Of a stretch of 64,000 nucleotides of DNA, positions 1-8,460 are shown piece after piece. Origin of the DNA: JAJYUU01 sp963822955 (GTDB lineage: Bacteria; Actinomycetota; Actinomycetes; Streptosporangiales; Streptosporangiaceae); assembly GCA_963822955.1 (NCBI GenBank), contig CAWGJS010000008.1, positions 434,001 through 498,000 on the forward strand, written 5' to 3'. Below the pieces are notes generated by a model. It ran no database searches, was not told where the DNA came from, and saw only the letters and a program-made list of their open reading frames with translations. A program made the translations under genes and the position numbers. The first letter of the stretch is position 1. The number at the start of each line of letters is the position of its first letter.

Positions 1-52
1 TGATCACGGCCGCTGAGCTGCCCGGCCTGATGACCCGGCCCGATTCCGGACG

Positions 53-1030
53 CTAGGTCTCCGGCGAGCAGGGCGTCGCGCGCCCCAGCGCGTTTGCCTC
101 CGCCCTGGTCGGCGGGTTGGCGCCCGCGCGGCCGCACGTGACGCCGGCAATCCGGCTGGCGTCGTCGAGTACCGCTGCCAGGGTCGCGGCATCGCCGAGG
201 GCAGCCAGCCTTGCCGGAGCGAGCAGGTCGTTGCGGGCGAGCGCGTCGAGCAGCCCGCTGGTGAATGCGTCGCCGGCGCCGACGGTGTCGACGACCTCGA
301 CCTGGAATGATGGACGGCTCACCGGCGGCTGACCTAGCATCCACCCGGTGGCGCCGTCGGCGCCCGCGGTGATCACGACCAGGTTCGCACCGAGGTCCAG
401 CCAGCGCCTGGCGACAGTGTCTGCGGTGTCCTCGCCGTACAGCCAGGCGAGATCTTCTCGGCTGGCCTTGACAACGTGGGCGAGCGAGACGGACTGCTCG
501 ACTTGCCGCCGGGCGGCGACCGAGTCGGGCTGAAGCGCTGGCCTGACGTTGGGGTCATAGCTGATGAGGACCGAGCCCGCCCGGCGGAGCGCGCCGACCG
601 CTACGGCCACGGCGGCGCCGCCAGGCGGCAGCCAGGACGCCAGCGACCCGAAGTGCACCGCCTGCGATCCACCTGGCAGGAACGCGAGTTCCGCGGCTAG
701 CCACTGAAAGTCGGCCCCTAGCGAGAACTGGTACCTGGCCTGCCCGTCGGCGAGCTCCACCAGCGCGATCGTGCTCGGGTCTTCGGCTGCCACGACGTGC
801 TGGAGGCCGACGGCCGAGCGCTCGAGGTGCCGTCGCAGCACCGTTCCGAAAGGATCCGCCGATAGCCTGCCAGCGAACTCCGTGGGCTGACCGAGCCTGG
901 CCAGGCCGATGGCGACATTCATCGGGCTGCCGCCGGGCCGGGCGACGCAGGACCCGTCCCCGGCGGGCGGCGACAGGTCGATCAGCGCCTCGCCCACCAC
1001 AACGAACGCAGGGGAACCGTCGTCATGCAC
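53..1030 (-). CDS. PfkB-family carbohydrate kinase (fructokinase-like)
   Basis: A 325-residue ribokinase/PfkB-family sugar kinase that would phosphorylate a hexose or related sugar with ATP in the cytoplasm. The N-terminal family signature (PGGSPMNVAIGLARLG, about residues 34-50) and the C-terminal signature DTVGAGDAF (about residues 247-256), which carries the catalytic aspartate and anion hole, are both intact. The open frame extends upstream to 1441, but that part has no family similarity and overlaps the divergent kinase gene, so I place the start at the GTG at 1030, just before VVVGEALIDL. Length is normal for fructokinases. It is transcribed away from the APH-like gene and has no operon partner in view. 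The exact sugar cannot be read from sequence. Confidence 0.9.
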   Translation of the reverse strand: MHDDGSPAFVVVGEALIDLSPPAGDGSCVARPGGSPMNVAIGLARLGQPTEFAGRLSADPFGTVLRRHLERSAVGLQHVVAAEDPSTIALVELADGQARYQFSLGADFQWLAAELAFLPGGSQAVHFGSLASWLPPGGAAVAVAVGALRRAGSVLISYDPNVRPALQPDSVAARRQVEQSVSLAHVVKASREDLAWLYGEDTADTVARRWLDLGANLVVITAGADGATGWMLGQPPVSRPSFQVEVVDTVGAGDAFTSGLLDALARNDLLAPARLAALGDAATLAAVLDDASRIAGVTCGRAGANPPTRAEANALGRATPCSPET

Positions 1031-1151
1031 AAGGCAGACGGTACTAAACCAGCCGGGCGCGTGGAGTGCTGACCGCGGCCGGCCCTGCCTCCGCACGCAG
1101 CGCGGAAAAATCCATGGCCGTTGCTGTCGCGTGGCTCTAGGTTCTCCAGGC

Positions 1152-2162
1152 ATGCGAAGCCCTCCGCCCGACCTGGTACTCCAGCGGCTCGCAGATGTCC
1201 TGGCCGACGGCTGGGGGCTTCGCGCGGTATCGCTCGAATACGTGCCTGAGGGCGGGGGCAGCCACCACTGGAAGCTCGTAGCCGATGATCGCCAGCCGTA
1301 CTTTGTCACGGTCGACGACCTCGACGACAAGGACTGGCTTGGCCACAGCAGAGAGGCAGCGCTCGACGGACTCCGGAGTGCGCTGAGCACAGCTGTGGCG
1401 CTTCGGGACGAAGCGCGCCTCGACTTCGTCATGGCATCCATCGCGAGCTCTGACGGCCAGCCGCTGCGCCGGGTCGACGGCCGGTATGCCGCGTCGGTGT
1501 TCCGGTTCCTGGCGGGCCGCTCTCACGGGTTCGGCAGCTACCCCGATCCGCGCCTGCGGAGCCAGGTGCTGGACATGATCGCCGCACTGCATCAGTCCAC
1601 GCCCACGGTGCGTGAGTACGCGCCTCGCCATGTGATCGGGTTCGGCGGCCGGGCAGACCTGAATGCCTTCCTTCGCAACCCCGCTGACCCGTGGGACAGC
1701 GGCCCCTTCGCAGAAGCGGCACGCCGCCGGCTGCTGCCGCACACCGCGGATCTACGGCAGCTTGTCCTGGGCTTCGACCACCTGGTGCAGGCCACTAGCC
1801 GGGCCCGAGCGCACCTGGTCATCACCCACGGCGAGCCGCACCCCGCCAACGTCATGACTGTGGACGGCCGCCTGTTCCTGATCGACTGGGATACAGTCGC
1901 TCTTGCCCCGCCTGAGCGCGACGTATCCCAGATCGTGACTGCCAGCAACGAGGGAATCGACCGATACCAGCAAGCGACCGGTCGCGAGCTCAGCTCAGAG
2001 GTCATCGACCTCTACCGGCTGCGCTGGTACCTGGATGATGTTGCCGGCGCGGTACGGCTGTTCCGGAACGCGCATCGCGACACAGCCGATACCCGGCGAT
2101 GGCGGCATGGCCTGACTCGCGGACTCGAGCAGCTCCCGAGGTGGCAGGATCTCCTTAGATGA
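1152..2162 (+). CDS. APH-family phosphotransferase (aminoglycoside/choline kinase-like)
   Basis: A 336-residue kinase of the aminoglycoside phosphotransferase fold. The Brenner-type catalytic motif reads HGEPHPAN (from about residue 226), followed by LIDWDTVALAPPERD, which holds the Mg-binding aspartate. Aspartate in the usual HGD is glutamate here, a variant I associate with many actinobacterial members of this family, so it need not mean inactivity. The start at ATG 1152 leaves out an upstream extension that only shadows the divergent sugar kinase. The stop overlaps the next start in ATGA, so translation of the PH-domain membrane protein is probably coupled. The substrate may be an antibiotic, a sugar or a metabolite; sequence alone does not say resistance. 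Confidence 0.85.
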   Translation: MRSPPPDLVLQRLADVLADGWGLRAVSLEYVPEGGGSHHWKLVADDRQPYFVTVDDLDDKDWLGHSREAALDGLRSALSTAVALRDEARLDFVMASIASSDGQPLRRVDGRYAASVFRFLAGRSHGFGSYPDPRLRSQVLDMIAALHQSTPTVREYAPRHVIGFGGRADLNAFLRNPADPWDSGPFAEAARRRLLPHTADLRQLVLGFDHLVQATSRARAHLVITHGEPHPANVMTVDGRLFLIDWDTVALAPPERDVSQIVTASNEGIDRYQQATGRELSSEVIDLYRLRWYLDDVAGAVRLFRNAHRDTADTRRWRHGLTRGLEQLPRWQDLLR

Positions 2163-2656
2163 AGCCGGAACTGCCGACCAGCATTGCCTCGCCTGAGCGG
2201 CGCTGGCGGGCGGCCACAGCGCCGCTGATAGCAGCTGTCCTCGGATGGCTCGTGGCCGAGTCTGTTCACCTGGGGCTGCGCCCCGGCGCCTCTCCAGGTC
2301 TGCCGTTGGTGGCGAGAGTCGTCGTGATCTGCGGGGCAGCGGCTATCGGGCTCGGCGTTGCCTGTCTGATCATGCGGACACGTCTGGTCATCACCGCTGA
2401 GGGGCTAGCTGATCACCGGGTCTTCAGGGTTGTGCGCATCCCGTGGGAGCAGATCGCCCGGTTCGAGATCAACCGCCCGAGCTCATTGTGGGGCGGGTTC
2501 TGCGTGACGGCTGTCTCGCATCACGGATCGACCATCGATCTGATGTCAACGCGCGCGTACTCGCGTATTCCTTCGGCCCGGCACCTCGATGAGCTGTACC
2601 GGATCAGCTGGACTCTCCAGGAAGCCGCTGACCGCCGAGCAGAGCAGATCGGCTAG
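2159..2656 (+). CDS. Membrane protein with bacterial PH domain
   Basis: A 165-residue protein with two predicted membrane segments (about residues 20-37 and 50-70), then a region beginning TRLVITAEGLADHRVFRVVRIPW that looks like the bacterial PH-like domain of small actinobacterial membrane proteins (PF10756 type). The charged C-terminus should be cytoplasmic. It overlaps the stop of the upstream phosphotransferase by four bases, so the two form one transcript. Members of this family have no settled biochemical role, and I infer none. The convergent proS gene ends 47 bases downstream. Confidence 0.75.
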   Translation: MKPELPTSIASPERRWRAATAPLIAAVLGWLVAESVHLGLRPGASPGLPLVARVVVICGAAAIGLGVACLIMRTRLVITAEGLADHRVFRVVRIPWEQIARFEINRPSSLWGGFCVTAVSHHGSTIDLMSTRAYSRIPSARHLDELYRISWTLQEAADRRAEQIG

Positions 2657-2703
2657 GCAGCCGGACCATTTCTGGCGACTGGCGCCGGATCGTGCGGGCA
2701 GCC

Positions 2704-4164
2704 TTAGTAGGCTCGCGCGAAGATCACCCGCTTGCCGTAGGCGGACGCCTTGCCGCAGCGGACGCACGTGCCCTGCTCGGATTCGCCTGCCAGCGGGATG
2801 CAGCGGGGAGTGGCCGCGGTCTCCGCCTTGATCTCGTCTTCGCAGGCTTCCTCGCCACAGTGCAGCGCCAGCGCCCAGCCGACCGCCACGCCGGCCACGA
2901 ACTCAGGCCACGAGCTGACAGCGGCCGTGTGGTCGTCGCGGAAATCGGCGGCCCGCTGCGCCAGCATCGTCTGGAAGGCAGCAAGCTCGGAGGCCAGCAG
3001 ATCTGGCGCCGCGTCCATAGGGATGGCCTCCTTGGCGGCCTCCAGTTGCGGGTAATTGAGACGGCGCGACATCACCGTGGTGCCTGCCGCCAGCTCCCGC
3101 TGGCCGAGCTCGAGCCGGATCGGCACGCCCCGCATCTCCCAGTCGTTGAACTTGAAGCCAGGCGACAACTGCGGCCGGTCGTCCACGTGCGTTCTGATGC
3201 CCGCGCGCTTCAGTGCCGCTGCAAGTTCGGAAGCTGCGGATAGCGTCGCCCTGGCCTGCTCCCCGCGCCCGATAGGAACGATCACCACCTGGTAGGGCGC
3301 CAGTGCGGGCGGCAGAACGAGGCCCTTGTCGTCACCGTGGGCCATGACCACACCGCCGACCATCCTGGTGCTCATGCCCCAGGAGGTGGTATGGCACAGC
3401 TCGGCTGTGCCGTTCTCGTCAGTGAAGGTGATCCCGAATGCCGCCGCGAAGTTCGTTCCCATAAAATGCGACGTCCCTGCCTGCAGAGCGCGGCCGTCGC
3501 GCATCATCGCCTCGACGGTGAACGTGCGCTCGGCCCCGGCGAAGCGCTCTCTCGGTGTTTTCTCGCCCGGCACAGTGGCCAGCGCCGCGGTCTCCACGGA
3601 GACGTTCTGGTAGAAGTCCAGCGCCAGCATCGTCTCGGCGGTTGCGTCGGCTGCGGTTGCGTGCGCGGTGTGGCCTTCCTGCCAGAGGAACTCGGTGGTA
3701 CGGAGAAACATCCGGGGTCGCATCTCCCAGCGCAGCACGTTGGCCCACTGGTTCAGCAGCACCGGCAGGTCACGGTGTGAGCTGATCCATTTGGCCATCA
3801 TCTCCCCGATGATCGTCTCTGAGGTTGGCCGGATGATCAGCGGCTCGTCCAGTTCCTTGCCGCCCGCACGGGTGACCGTGAAGAGCTCGGGCGCAAAACC
3901 CTCGACGTGCTCGGCTTCCCGCTGCATGTAGCTCTGCGGGATGAGCAGCGGAAAGTACGCGTTCTGGTGGCCGGTGGCCTTGATCCGCATGTCCAGATCC
4001 GCCTGCAGCAGCTCCCAGATCCGGTACCCGTACGGCCGGATCACCATGCTGCCGCGGACCGGTCCGCGGTCCACCAGCTCGGCGCGGAAGACCACGTCGT
4101 TGTACCAGGCCGGGAAATCCTCGCTCTGCGGGGTAACGCTGCGCTCGTCGCGTGCCATGATCAT
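2704..4164 (-). CDS. proS: Proline--tRNA ligase, short eukaryote/archaeal-type
   Basis: A 486-residue class II aminoacyl-tRNA synthetase that charges tRNA-Pro. It is the short type-3 form without the bacterial editing insertion: motif 1 region GPVRGSMVIRPYGYRIWE, substrate loop RPTSETIIGEMM, motif 2 RPRMFLRTTEFLWQEGHTA, motif 3 near GGVVMAHGDDKGLVLPP, then the anticodon-binding domain. The C-terminus has the zinc-binding extension with four spaced cysteines (CGEEACE, TPRCIPL, TCVRCG) and ends in the conserved tyrosine. ATG at 4164 or at 4158 could be the start. It stands alone between convergent and divergent neighbours. A eukaryote-type ProS is common in some Actinomycetota, so this may be the only ProS or a second copy. 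Confidence 0.96.
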   Translation of the reverse strand: MIMARDERSVTPQSEDFPAWYNDVVFRAELVDRGPVRGSMVIRPYGYRIWELLQADLDMRIKATGHQNAYFPLLIPQSYMQREAEHVEGFAPELFTVTRAGGKELDEPLIIRPTSETIIGEMMAKWISSHRDLPVLLNQWANVLRWEMRPRMFLRTTEFLWQEGHTAHATAADATAETMLALDFYQNVSVETAALATVPGEKTPRERFAGAERTFTVEAMMRDGRALQAGTSHFMGTNFAAAFGITFTDENGTAELCHTTSWGMSTRMVGGVVMAHGDDKGLVLPPALAPYQVVIVPIGRGEQARATLSAASELAAALKRAGIRTHVDDRPQLSPGFKFNDWEMRGVPIRLELGQRELAAGTTVMSRRLNYPQLEAAKEAIPMDAAPDLLASELAAFQTMLAQRAADFRDDHTAAVSSWPEFVAGVAVGWALALHCGEEACEDEIKAETAATPRCIPLAGESEQGTCVRCGKASAYGKRVIFARAY

Positions 4165-4215
4165 CAGGTTACCGAGCCGACCGGCGGTCCGTCCCAGGGC
4201 AACGAGGAGCTAACT

Positions 4216-4605
4216 ATGCCTGTGCAGGTGACGACGATCATGATCGGCGTCGAAGACGTCGACCGCGCCAAGGAGTTCTACAGCGTCGGCCTTGGCTGCG
4301 AGATAGCCAAGGACTTCCCTGGCTTTGTGGAGCTCAGCCTGGGTGACGGCTCTTCCACTCTGGCTCTCTATCAGCGGGAGGCCGCAGCGCAGGACGCAGG
4401 CGTTCCGGCGGAAGGCTCGGGGTTCCGTGGAGTTTCGTTCCACTACATCGTCACGTCGCCGGACGAAGTGGACGAGGTGATCAGCGCTGCCGAGGCGGCC
4501 GGCGGCGCGGTCGTCCGGCAACCGCTAGCGGCGCAGTGGGGCGGCTACTTCGGATACTTCAGTGATCCTGACGGCCACCTCTGGAAAGTGGCTTGCTCGT
4601 CCTAG
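4216..4605 (+). CDS. VOC (glyoxalase/bleomycin-resistance fold) protein
   Basis: A 129-residue VOC-superfamily protein of one domain. It shows the paired beta-alpha-beta-beta-beta units with TIMIGVEDVDRAKEFY at the N-terminus and FGYFSDPDGHLWKVACS at the C-terminus, where the glutamate/histidine metal ligands of active VOC enzymes would sit. The start ATG 4216 is preceded by a clear GAGGAGC ribosome site; the longer frame upstream only shadows proS. It is divergent from proS with about 50 bases between, so they may share a promoter region. Such proteins include dioxygenases, isomerases and antibiotic-binding proteins; the activity here is unknown. Confidence 0.9.
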   Translation: MPVQVTTIMIGVEDVDRAKEFYSVGLGCEIAKDFPGFVELSLGDGSSTLALYQREAAAQDAGVPAEGSGFRGVSFHYIVTSPDEVDEVISAAEAAGGAVVRQPLAAQWGGYFGYFSDPDGHLWKVACSS

Positions 4606-4886
4606 CCGCCACGGCGCATCGTCAGCACGGTCGCGAAGACGTCGAGAGGATTTAGCGACAGGGGCGGAGGCGGTTCCACCTCGTCGGCAATCACCTGCAT
4701 GAGGCGCGCGGCTTCCTCGCGCCGCGCAAACGAGTTGGTGTGACGGTAGGTGCGCAGGTACTTGTCGGCCCGCCGGGCCGTCCGGTCCGACAAGCGTGAG
4801 ATGTCGACAACTGACGCCCAGGCCTGAAGCTCGGGTGGAATCTGGTCACTGCGGGGTGACCATGCTCGTTCACGCCGCCCCCACAC
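4602..4886 (-). CDS. Hypothetical protein, 94 aa
   Basis: I do not recognise this protein. It has a helix-rich body (LSDRTARRADKYLRTYRHTNSFARREEAARLMQVIADEVE) followed by a proline run and NPLDVFATVL, with no signal peptide or membrane segment. Composition looks like a real actinobacterial protein rather than a shadow. It converges on the VOC gene, the two stops overlapping by three bases. The start is uncertain because the region upstream lacks a good ribosome site; it could be the C-terminal part of a gene that lost its front. Confidence 0.45.
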   Translation of the reverse strand: MWGRRERAWSPRSDQIPPELQAWASVVDISRLSDRTARRADKYLRTYRHTNSFARREEAARLMQVIADEVEPPPPLSLNPLDVFATVLTMRRGG

Positions 4887-4974
4887 GCGGACTCCTCGGG
4901 TTGTCCACCGGAGATGTGCAGCCCAAGGCTGCCTTGTTGGCTCACGCTAAATGTACAGATCGGTCGGCGAATTA

Positions 4975-5733
4975 CTAGCCTCGCTCGAGCGTGAGCAGGG
5001 CCTCAGGAAATACAGGCGCTGGTGAGCCGGGATCTTCGGCAACGACCTGCTCAAGGCGGCGGAAGCCGGCCTCCAGCTCGTCGGGAGTGAGCTGAGCGCA
5101 AAACGAGAAGGTGCGCAGGCGCAGCTGCTCGAGCATGTCACGGCGGGTGCCGGAAGACGGCTGGGTGACCATGCCGAAGCTGGCAACGCGCCATCCGGCT
5201 GCCGTGAAGGTGGCGATGACCTCGTGCAGCGGCTGGAAAAGCGAGGCGTCCACCTCAAAGCCGCGGGGAAAATGCTCCAGCCACCACGGCCTGGGATGGT
5301 GGTCGCTGAAGTTCGCGCGCAGTAGCAGGCGCCCGGCGGGCCGAAGCACCCTGGCTAGCTCCAGAGCTGCCCGGCGCTTGTCCTGGACGTGGTGCCAGGA
5401 CAAGAACATCAGCACGTAGTCAGCGCTGCCGGACGCCACGGGCATGTTCTCGGCGGAGCCTGCCAGATACCGCACAGCAGGATGCTGGGACTGCGCCTGC
5501 GCTATCTCGCGCATGCGGACAGACGGCTCGACGCCGGTGACTGGCCCGAACGCACGTGCCAGCGCGGGGGTGAACCTGCCTGTCCCTGAGCCGACGTCCA
5601 GCCCCGCCAGCGGACGCTGCGGGGGCAAGACCGCTCCGAAGGCGGCGATCCATGCCCGCAGCTGCTGCTCGGTGAGCGCACGGCCACGCGCGTAGTCCCG
5701 GTACTGCTCCGTGTCGTAGTCGATCCGCCTCAT
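4975..5733 (-). CDS. Class I SAM-dependent methyltransferase
   Basis: A 252-residue Methyltransf_11-like enzyme. The glycine-rich SAM-binding motif LDVGSGTGRF lies at about residues 45-54, with the acidic post-motif (VTGVEPS), motif II-like SADYVLMFLSWHHV, and LARVLRPAGRLLLR following in the usual order. It acts in the cytoplasm, on an unknown small molecule; the UbiE/COQ5-like shape suits many targets. It is divergent from the effector-binding protein at 5893 with an AT-rich intergenic region holding two inverted repeats, which suggests it is regulated at transcription. Confidence 0.92.
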   Translation of the reverse strand: MRRIDYDTEQYRDYARGRALTEQQLRAWIAAFGAVLPPQRPLAGLDVGSGTGRFTPALARAFGPVTGVEPSVRMREIAQAQSQHPAVRYLAGSAENMPVASGSADYVLMFLSWHHVQDKRRAALELARVLRPAGRLLLRANFSDHHPRPWWLEHFPRGFEVDASLFQPLHEVIATFTAAGWRVASFGMVTQPSSGTRRDMLEQLRLRTFSFCAQLTPDELEAGFRRLEQVVAEDPGSPAPVFPEALLTLERG

Positions 5734-5774
5734 CGCAGTTCCCGCCTCAGGTGGCCAACGGCGAACCGCGACCT

Positions 5775-5824
5775 GATATATCGAATTGATACATCGGTAC
5801 GATATGCCGCGTCGCGTTATATCG
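5775..5824. promoter_or_regulatory. AT-rich double inverted repeat, candidate operator
   Basis: Between two divergent genes lie GATATATC and GATACATC separated by five bases (5775-5795), then CGATAT and ATATCG separated by 13 bases (5800-5805 and 5819-5824). The AT richness stands out in this genome. The arrangement is that of a repressor operator placed over divergent promoters. The regulator is not known. Confidence 0.4.
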
Positions 5825-5892
5825 CAAGTCGCGATTGCAGAAGCCCGGCGGCCGGCAGTTGCTCGTCACTAATGCGGCGTACGCTCCGCGTC

Positions 5893-6345
5893 ATGACTGT
5901 TGCGGTGACCGTGAAGACCGCCGAGCCGACGCCGACAGCGGTGGTCGCGGCGGCGACCACATGGGCGGAGTTCCCCAACATCTGGCGACCGATGCTGGAC
6001 AAGGTGTGGGGCTTTCTGCGGGGCGACGCCCCGGAAGGCCTCTATCGGCACGGGCACAACGTCATGCTCTACAAGGACGATGTCCCTAATGTTGAAGTTG
6101 GCGTCCAGGTCAGCGGCTCGTTCGAGCCCGCCGGTGACGTTGTCGCCTCAACGCTGCCGGGCGGACTCGTCGCCACCGCGACCCACACCGGCCCGATCGC
6201 GAAGATCGGCGACACCCACCGGGCGGTGCGCGAGTGGAGCCAGGCCAACGGGTACCGCCTGGCCGGCCGATGGTGGGAGATCTACGGCGATCCCGATCCA
6301 TCGACCGGTGACTTCGAGGTAACCGTGCTCTGGTCACTGGAGTGA
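5893..6345 (+). CDS. GyrI-like / AraC effector-binding domain protein
   Basis: A 150-residue stand-alone effector-binding (GyrI/SOUL-like) domain, the ligand-sensing fold also found in BmrR-type and AraC-type regulators. It has no DNA-binding domain. Recognisable features are the repeated beta-alpha units with PTAVVAAATTWAEFPNIWRPMLDKVW early and LAGRWWEIYGDPDPSTGDFEVTVLW at the end, where the acidic and tyrosine residues line the pocket. I choose ATG 5893 (MTVAVTV); an ATG at 5872 adds seven residues with no better ribosome site. Divergent from the methyltransferase across the putative operator. It may bind or hydrolyse a lipophilic cation; unproven. Confidence 0.8.
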   Translation: MTVAVTVKTAEPTPTAVVAAATTWAEFPNIWRPMLDKVWGFLRGDAPEGLYRHGHNVMLYKDDVPNVEVGVQVSGSFEPAGDVVASTLPGGLVATATHTGPIAKIGDTHRAVREWSQANGYRLAGRWWEIYGDPDPSTGDFEVTVLWSLE

Positions 6346-6402
6346 TCGCGAAGTCGCGTGGTCAGGCGCTGGGGCGGAACGTGCCGGTCCGGCGTACTGC
6401 TG

Positions 6403-6834
6403 CTAGGCCGTCCTAGGCCCGAACCTGGAAACGCGGAGTTTGAAGGCCAGCCAGAGTTCGGCCGCGAGGATGAGCAGCATCGGCGCCATACCACTGACAG
6501 CAGCCGTGCCTGCTCCGAACGCTACGGCGAGGGTCGCGAAGCCGATCGCGGCGACCGCTAGCCCGCCCGCAACGGCCTGACGCCCGGAGCGTCGGGAGCG
6601 CAGCCACAGAGCGCTCGCCGTTGCCGGGATGCCGATCGCGATGCACGGGATGAAGACCCTGGCCGCGGAGTAGATGAAGTAGGCAATGACAGGGTGGTAC
6701 GGGCCAATTGACCGCCACGCGACTGCGGTGATCAGCAGCGTTGCCACTACCCATACGCTGAGGCCCGCGACGAGGCACGCCGCACTCATGCGCCAGCGCG
6801 ATAGCACACGGCTACACCGCATGATGCTGATCAT
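6403..6834 (-). CDS. Four-helix integral membrane protein, unknown
   Basis: A 143-residue hydrophobic protein with four likely membrane helices (about residues 17-37, 48-72, 86-107 and 112-132), separated by short basic loops such as LRSRRSGRQAV that should face the cytoplasm. I do not recognise a family. Alternative starts at the internal ATG codons (MRCSRVL, MSAACL) are possible and no strong ribosome site decides. It stands alone and converges on the gene at 5893. Confidence 0.65.
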   Translation of the reverse strand: MISIMRCSRVLSRWRMSAACLVAGLSVWVVATLLITAVAWRSIGPYHPVIAYFIYSAARVFIPCIAIGIPATASALWLRSRRSGRQAVAGGLAVAAIGFATLAVAFGAGTAAVSGMAPMLLILAAELWLAFKLRVSRFGPRTA

Positions 6835-7073
6835 GCGCGTTATGCCCAGTTTTCATTCTCCCAACGGCCACAGGTTCAGGACGAGCTCGGCTTGAGTGCC
6901 CAGGGCCGCTCGCAAGTCTGCTGCCAGGTCCTTGGTGTCATGAGCCCAGCGGTCCTGTGGGCCGTGTCAACCTGAACTGGCCCCAGTCAGCGCGGGGCAC
7001 CTGTGGAGCCTGGACAGGCTTACAGTCAGGGCGTGGCTAGGCTAGCGGCCGCAGGCCACCAGGAAGGAACGCC

Positions 7074-7856
7074 ATGCCGCAGCTCACTGCCGACCGGTAT
7101 TTCGCGGAGATCGAGGCTTGCACAGCGGGGCTGGCGGAGATCTTGGCTCAGTATGATCAGGGCCTGCCGATCCCTACCTGCCCGGAATGGACACTGCGTC
7201 AGCTTGTCACGCACGTTGGCAGGGCGCACCGGTGGGCGGCGGAGATCACGCGTACGAGGTCTGACGTGTTCATTCCGTTCCGTGAGGTACCGGACGGCAA
7301 GCTGCCGGATGATCGCGCCGAGCAGCCCGCGTGGCTGCGCGCCGGCGCGGCGCGGATCGTCGACGCTGTGCGGGAGGCGGGCAGCGATCTCGTCTGGTCG
7401 TTCACCGGGCCGGCGCCTGCCGGTTTCTGGATACGCCGGATGGCGCACGAGACGCTGGTGCACCGAGGCGACGCCCAGCTCGCTGTCGGCGCCGAGCCCG
7501 AGCCAGTCATTGACGCGGACGTAGCTGCCGATGCCATCGACGAATGGCTGACGCTGCTAACCGGCGGGATTCTCGGCAACTCCGACGAGCGGACCAACGC
7601 GCTGCCCGCCGGTGCTGGCCTGCACATACACGCAACCGATGACGGACTTGGCGGCCGCGGCGAGTGGATGATCCGGCACGGCGCGGGCGGTCTGACCATT
7701 GAGCCAGGCCATGGCAAGGGCGATGCCGCCCTTACCGGCCCGGCCGCCAGTTTGCTGCTCGTGCTGATGCGGCGAAGGCCGGTTTCCGATCCGGCAGTGA
7801 CCGTTTACGGGGACAACGCCGTGCTGGATGGCTGGCTGGCAAGCACCGCGTTCTGA
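7074..7856 (+). CDS. Maleylpyruvate isomerase family mycothiol-dependent enzyme
   Basis: A 260-residue member of the DinB/MDMPI superfamily. The N-terminal four-helix DinB-like half has the metal-binding pattern with the histidine in LRQLVTHVGRAHRWAA (about residues 40-55) and the later histidines in MAHETLVHRGDAQLA, which would hold a divalent metal; the C-terminal half is the MDMPI_C domain (HIHATDDG, LTGPAASLLLVLMRR). These enzymes use mycothiol, the actinobacterial thiol, for isomerisation or detoxification. An AGGAAGG site seven bases before ATG 7074 fixes the start. Substrate unknown. Confidence 0.88.
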   Translation: MPQLTADRYFAEIEACTAGLAEILAQYDQGLPIPTCPEWTLRQLVTHVGRAHRWAAEITRTRSDVFIPFREVPDGKLPDDRAEQPAWLRAGAARIVDAVREAGSDLVWSFTGPAPAGFWIRRMAHETLVHRGDAQLAVGAEPEPVIDADVAADAIDEWLTLLTGGILGNSDERTNALPAGAGLHIHATDDGLGGRGEWMIRHGAGGLTIEPGHGKGDAALTGPAASLLLVLMRRRPVSDPAVTVYGDNAVLDGWLASTAF

Positions 7857-8460
7857 CGACTGACCTTTCGTCCGCTCGTGTATTCAGGAGCGATAGCGGT
7901 GTGGGCTTCATCGAAGTCAGGGGGGAACCGATGATCGAGGCTCGCGGCTCTACCTCAAGCCGGGCCTGGGTCTCTACCGGCTGCGCCAGCTCTCGGTAGT
8001 CCGCGTACAAAGCTTCCTCAACGCTCAGCCGGCCGCGAAGCAGTCACCGCGAAACGTTCACAGGATGCGCCAGGTCCTGACCGCCAGGTCGAAAGTGCTG
8101 GGCCTCGCGGACTCTGCCCGACCCCGGTCGCCACGCACGCACAATCTCGTTTCCGAACGCCTTTTTGGGCGCGGCCGGAAGCCGCGCGACGGTCGTGTCA
8201 CGAGTCTTGCTCCGCGGCAGATGCGGATGTTGGTCCGGCAGGATGAGGCTGTGGGTCGCGAGCATTCCCCTTCCGTTCCAAGGTCGGGTCGTCTGGTTGA
8301 CCCTGAGCAGGGAGGGCGAAGGTCTGCCTCCTGCCACCCAGGCCGTGGATACGCGGCAACAGCGTTCGTTCCGCCGGAGACGGTCGCCTCATGGCTCGCA
8401 TCGTGCGCTGCATGGTGGTCTTGCCGGCGCCATTCCAAGCCGTTGGGAAGGATGGCTTAG
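7857..8460. other. Gene-poor decayed stretch
   Basis: No intact gene is supported across these 604 bases. Several open frames exist on both strands, but none keeps actinobacterial coding character over its length. The one recognisable element is a P-loop on the minus strand, listed separately. Another minus-strand stretch around 7890-8040 (reading LSVEEALYADYRELAQPVETQARLEVEP in part) looks protein-like but belongs to no family I know. Confidence 0.5.
8198..8440 (-). pseudogene. Possible ABC-ATPase remnant with Walker A
   Basis: On the minus strand at 8437-8411 the frame reads WNGAGKTTM, matching the Walker A loop of ABC transporters (GPNGAGKTT). The frame stays open to 8198 but the following sequence has no Q-loop, signature or Walker B motif, and there is no start or N-terminal domain upstream because the HAD gene begins at 8461. 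I read it as a relic of an ABC ATPase cut by rearrangement. A chance match cannot be excluded. Confidence 0.3.

Noticed and set aside
6853..6966. A 37-codon minus-strand frame ending DLAADLRAALGTQAELVLNLWPLGE
   Set aside because: It looks protein-like and could be the tail of a lost gene, but it has no start, an in-frame stop just upstream and no family I can name; too short to call.
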